Shown here one piece after another: positions 18,721 to 21,220 of a DNA stretch of 21,220 bases; the first letter of the stretch is position 1; each line of letters begins with the position of its first letter. Below the pieces are notes generated by a model. That model was given only the letters and a program-made list of their open reading frames with translations. It was not told where the DNA came from and did not search any database. Source of the stretch: Stramonita haemastoma (taxonomy: Eukaryota > Mollusca > Gastropoda > Neogastropoda > Muricidae); assembly GCA_030674155.1 (NCBI GenBank), contig CM060320.1, forward strand, positions 21,744,404-21,765,623, read 5' to 3'. A program made the position numbers and the translations under genes.

Positions 18721-19810
18721 CCTTTTAAAGATCGGAGGGGGGATTTTTTTTTCTTATTCTTTTCTCGTCCAGATCTATATCCTTTGTTAGATCTATCTAT
18801 CAAACAAAATGTTTAAAAACGGTTAGGAAAGCAGTAATAATTATTTTTTGGAAGGATGACCCCTTTTCAAAAAATTTTTCATAAGCCACTGGAACAACAA
18901 AAAAATTAGGGAAAAAACAAAAAATACAAAAACTGTTAGGAGTTCACCCCTCCTATCTGTCCTTTGTCTTCTGGGTTTTCCCCCCGCCCCCTTCCCCCTC
19001 TCCCTTTTTTTTCCTCCCCCCCTTCTCTCTGAATTTCCATTTTTCCCGGTTTCTCATAAAAACCAAGGCCCGTAAAAACCGAACCCCTTCCTTTCTCTCC
19101 TCTTCACCCCCCCCCTCCCCCCATCCTCTCCTCCATTTCCAAAAAAAGAAAAAAACAAAATTGCCCCTCCCTGTTCCCTTCTCTCTGTCTTCTCTGTCTC
19201 TTTTCCCCCCCACCCTCCCCCCACCCCTTTTAACACCCCCCCCCCCCGATCCTCAGCCTCTATCTTTCAACCACACCCTGTATCCCCTCCCCCCCTACCC
19301 CCACCCCACTTTCCCCCCAAACACACAAACATCACACACACACACACACACACAACACACACACCCCACACACACACACCACCCACACACAAACTTTACC
19401 CCCCAACCTTTAAAAAAAAAAACAACAGCAGACAAAAACAGGGGAGAGAGATGCCCTAAAAACGTTTTTAACTCTTTTAAAAAGCTCTTCCTCTTTTTCC
19501 CCTCCCCCTTCAGCCTCCCGATCAAACCGCCCCGGGGAAATTTTGCCCCCTTTAGGGGGCCAGGGCCCCCGATTTTCCCCAAAAGGGCCCCAATTGAATT
19601 AGGGGGCCCCCACCCCGGGCCCCCTGATTCCTGAAAAGGGGGGTAACCCTTCCCCCGTTTTTTTTTACGCCCCTGTGGGGGCTTGAGGCCCCAAGCGCGT
19701 GAGAAGGGGGGGAGCACTTGTTCCACGTAACATAAAGCGGTTAGAGCTAGCGCTGTCAGGTGGCCCAAAAAATTTTGAAAAAAAAAAAGAAAAGAAAAAG
19801 AAAAATTTTT
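18721..19810. other. Low-quality, homopolymer-stretched sequence
   Basis: Runs of four to nine identical bases follow each other almost without pause (for example 19550-19660, with GGGG, CCCC, AAAA and TTTT blocks), unlike other unique parts of the window. A CA repeat (19331-19380) sits inside. I see no gene. The tRNA-like AGCGGTTAGAGCTAGCGCTG (19736-19755) may be a SINE head relic but is too short to call. Confidence 0.55.
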
Positions 19811-20175
19811 GAGTGAACAATGCACACTCTTCCATTTTCAGCAATCAAAAGCAGGTACTGATTGGGGTTGTTTTTGATGATTAGGGGTTAACTTGGTGGT
19901 ATGGGGTTTCATTGATTGATTGATTGATGATTGGGGCAAATTATTTTGTTTGGTGATTGATTGATGATTTTTTTTTGGGGTGAGGTTGTTTTTGCAAGGA
20001 AATTCAAAAAAGCGCGGGGATAGACAAATTATAGTTTATTTACAGCAATGTTTTAAGTGATTTGGTACTACACTTAAAACTGAAAAAAACGGTAAAGGTG
20101 TTCCAAAACCTTTGTAGTGGTAGGGGGAGGATGCATCAGAAACCTCAGCTTCTCTAAAGGCCACATGTTAAGGGC
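19811..20175. other. Unique sequence with (GATT)n patches
   Basis: T- and G-rich DNA with GATT units (19911-19930, 19956-19966). No coding signal. The 3' part of the minus-strand SINE may reach into its right end. Confidence 0.4.
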
Positions 20176-20179
20176 ACCC

Positions 20180-20376
20180 CCCCATTCCTCTCCCCCCTGC
20201 TTTACCTTCCCTGACCCAAAAGTGGGCAAGTACCCATTTCAGCTGGTGAATGGGGACTGTATGAAACCAAAAGGGCGCAAACGGTCACCCATCTTATTGG
20301 TAACCACGTTCGACGCTGCTTTAAACCTTAGCTTGGGGAAAGCGAGTGCTCTGACCACTGAGCTATCCATACATAC
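20180..20376 (-). mobile_element. tRNA-derived SINE, second family (minus strand)
   Basis: On the minus strand it begins with GGATAGCTCAGTGGTCAGAG, a good tRNA box A (TAGCTCAGTGG, 20365-20355). A weakened box B follows about 38 bases on (GTCGAAC, 20314-20308), one base short of consensus. A central block, CAGCTGAAATGGGTA (20245-20231), follows and resembles a motif (AGCTG..AATGGGTA) that I recall from widespread invertebrate SINEs. A GGGAAGGTAAAG stretch comes next. It shares no obvious sequence with the SINE at 17764 beyond the tRNA-like head, so it is a different family. The 3' end is not clear. The plus-strand open frame over it is antisense and not a gene. Confidence 0.7.
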
Positions 20377-20601
20377 ACTCTACATGATACTATAATTATT
20401 AACTACACTACAATAGGGCCTACCCTCGAATGGTCAGCCTGGAGACACAGGTTGCGCAGAAAGAACTCTTCAAGTTCCAAGAAACACTAGGCCTAACTTG
20501 CTCAGCAGCACGAGGCAAAGAGAACGAGAAGAAAGGCTGTAGACCAGGCAGACAGACCAGCGTCATTGTCATCATTAGAATTACACACATCACAATTGTT
20601 A

Positions 20602-20671
20602 TGCAGATGCAACAGAGACTGTCCACTCCAGCATTGGACTGACCAGCAGTCACAGCCGGCGCTGTCGCTGA
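20602..20671 (+). pseudogene. LINE ORF2 C-terminal zinc-finger tail, frameshifted relic
   Basis: Two adjacent frames together read like the Cys/His finger that ends some non-LTR retrotransposon polyproteins: CRCNRDC from 20602 in one frame, then HSSIGLTSSHSRRCR and a stop at 20669-20671 in the next. An extra C around 20623 separates them. A typical finger of this kind reads C..C NRDC, then SRIGL.SH.RRC. Here the first cysteine pair is one residue too close and one Ser is extra, so it is decayed. The sequence from 20430 to 20600 may be older coding sequence of the same element, but I cannot show it. Confidence 0.5.
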
Positions 20672-20758
20672 ACAAATGACCGTCTTCTGGCGCGAATTCC
20701 ATAGTCGACACCGACTGAAGGAAGCCTACTAGCTACTACTAATCGTTATTATTGATAT

Positions 20759-20775
20759 ACTACTACTACTACTAC

Positions 20776-20847
<72 letters not shown>

Positions 20848-20870
20848 CATTATTATTATCGTTATTACAA
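20759..20870. repeat. (CTA)n then (TTA)n trinucleotide repeat
   Basis: Five CTA units pass into about 28 TTA units with CAT and CGT interruptions near the end. The poly-Tyr frame is an artefact. Confidence 0.97.
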
Positions 20871-20881
20871 AAGTTTGATGA

Positions 20882-21151
20882 CTTTTCTCATCTATTCTTG
20901 CAATCGTTTATTTTTGTTTTCATCATGTCACAAGATCAAAAGGACTAGCTCAAATAATACTGCAAGGCACTGTCCAAGGAGGAAGAAAAAGAGGCAGACC
21001 AAGGAAGACGTGGGAGGACAACATCAGCGAATGGACAGGCCTAGAACTCAACAAAACCCTGAGAAAGTCAGAACAGAGAGAGGAATGGAGGGAACTGGTT
21101 GTCAAGTCTTCGGGGGGTGCCCTCACGGTCGCTAGACAACGGGATAGATAG
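20882..21151 (+). mobile_element. LINE (non-LTR retrotransposon) C-terminal coding tail, 5'-truncated
   Basis: One frame, open from a stop at 20879-20881 to TAG at 21149-21151, encodes a recognisable end of a LINE reverse-transcriptase polyprotein. From 20921 it reads HHVTRSKGLAQ, then ILQGTVQGGRKRGRPRKTW, EDNISEWTGL, and EQREEWRELVVKSS, ending in VARQRDR. This basic GRxRGRPRKxWxDNI.EWTGL block and the W..LV..S end are frequent in LINE-derived proteins of marine invertebrates. It normally follows the RT domain, which is missing: upstream lies the TTA repeat. A GATA-type tail (21143-21155) follows the stop. The clade cannot be assigned from this piece. The frame is intact over about 75 codons, suggesting a fairly young copy. 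The two other open frames here are shadows. Confidence 0.75.
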
Positions 21152-21155
21152 ATAT

Positions 21156-21220
21156 AGCTTAGTAGGCTAGTTAAAGCTTCTTCTAGCTTCATAGAGAAAG
21201 AACCTTGCTTCTCTAGTGAA
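21156..21220. other. Unique sequence at the right edge
   Basis: AGCTT- and CTAG-rich unique DNA after the LINE tail; nothing further recognised. Confidence 0.3.

Noticed and set aside
19730..19765. tRNA-like AGCGGTTAGAGCTAGCGCTG
   Set aside because: No box B or body follows, and the surrounding sequence is unreliable. A SINE head relic is possible but unproven.
20355..20376. Possible functional tRNA gene (good box A)
   Set aside because: Box B lacks a base, no acceptor stem pairs, and a SINE-type body follows directly.
20117..20395. 92-codon plus-strand frame
   Set aside because: It runs antisense through the minus-strand SINE; the apparent protein comes from the repeat.

Overview
This is metazoan nuclear DNA from a draft assembly, most likely from a gastropod or other lophotrochozoan. 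The evidence for that is an intron-split Notch-ligand gene, tRNA-derived SINEs, fragments of LINE 3' ends, an exact 100-N assembly gap, and a very high load of (CA), (GA), (GAA), (CTA) and (GACA) microsatellites. There is no bacterial gene organisation. Nearly every long open frame is a translated microsatellite (runs of Cys-Val, Arg-Glu, Leu-Ser, Thr-His, Tyr) and is not annotated as a gene.

The only host gene I can support is at the left end on the minus strand: the 5' end of a Delta-type Notch ligand. Exon 1 (2699-2773) encodes a 25-residue signal peptide and ends at a consensus donor. Exon 2 (about 1119-1430) encodes the MNNL domain, the N-terminal Notch-ligand domain, and also ends at a consensus donor where known Delta genes split. 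The remainder (C2 remainder, DSL domain, EGF repeats, membrane segment) would lie beyond the left edge. Exon 2 is readable only by moving between frames about seven times. Nearly all the shifts fit single-base losses, which suggests uncorrected sequencing error more than a pseudogene. A GC-rich promoter with CCAAT and GC boxes lies at 2774-3100.

From 3.1 to about 17.7 kb the DNA is upstream flank of that gene. It is dominated by blocks of simple repeats separated by short unique segments. A second GC-rich segment at 7570-7985 carries a perfect palindromic CArG box and E-boxes and may be a regulatory element. Between 11.6 and 14.9 kb there are three long purine or pyrimidine tracts whose strand polarity flips. 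3' ends of one SINE family occur at 9042-9100 and 10276-10410, with a full-length member at 17764-18115.

The right end (18.2-21.2 kb) contains the N gap, a stretch with exaggerated homopolymers that looks like low-quality consensus, a second tRNA-derived SINE on the minus strand (20180-20376), and two LINE 3' coding tails: a frameshifted zinc-finger tail (20602-20671) and a basic tail with an intact frame (20882-21151). No CRISPR array, rRNA or free-standing tRNA gene was seen.
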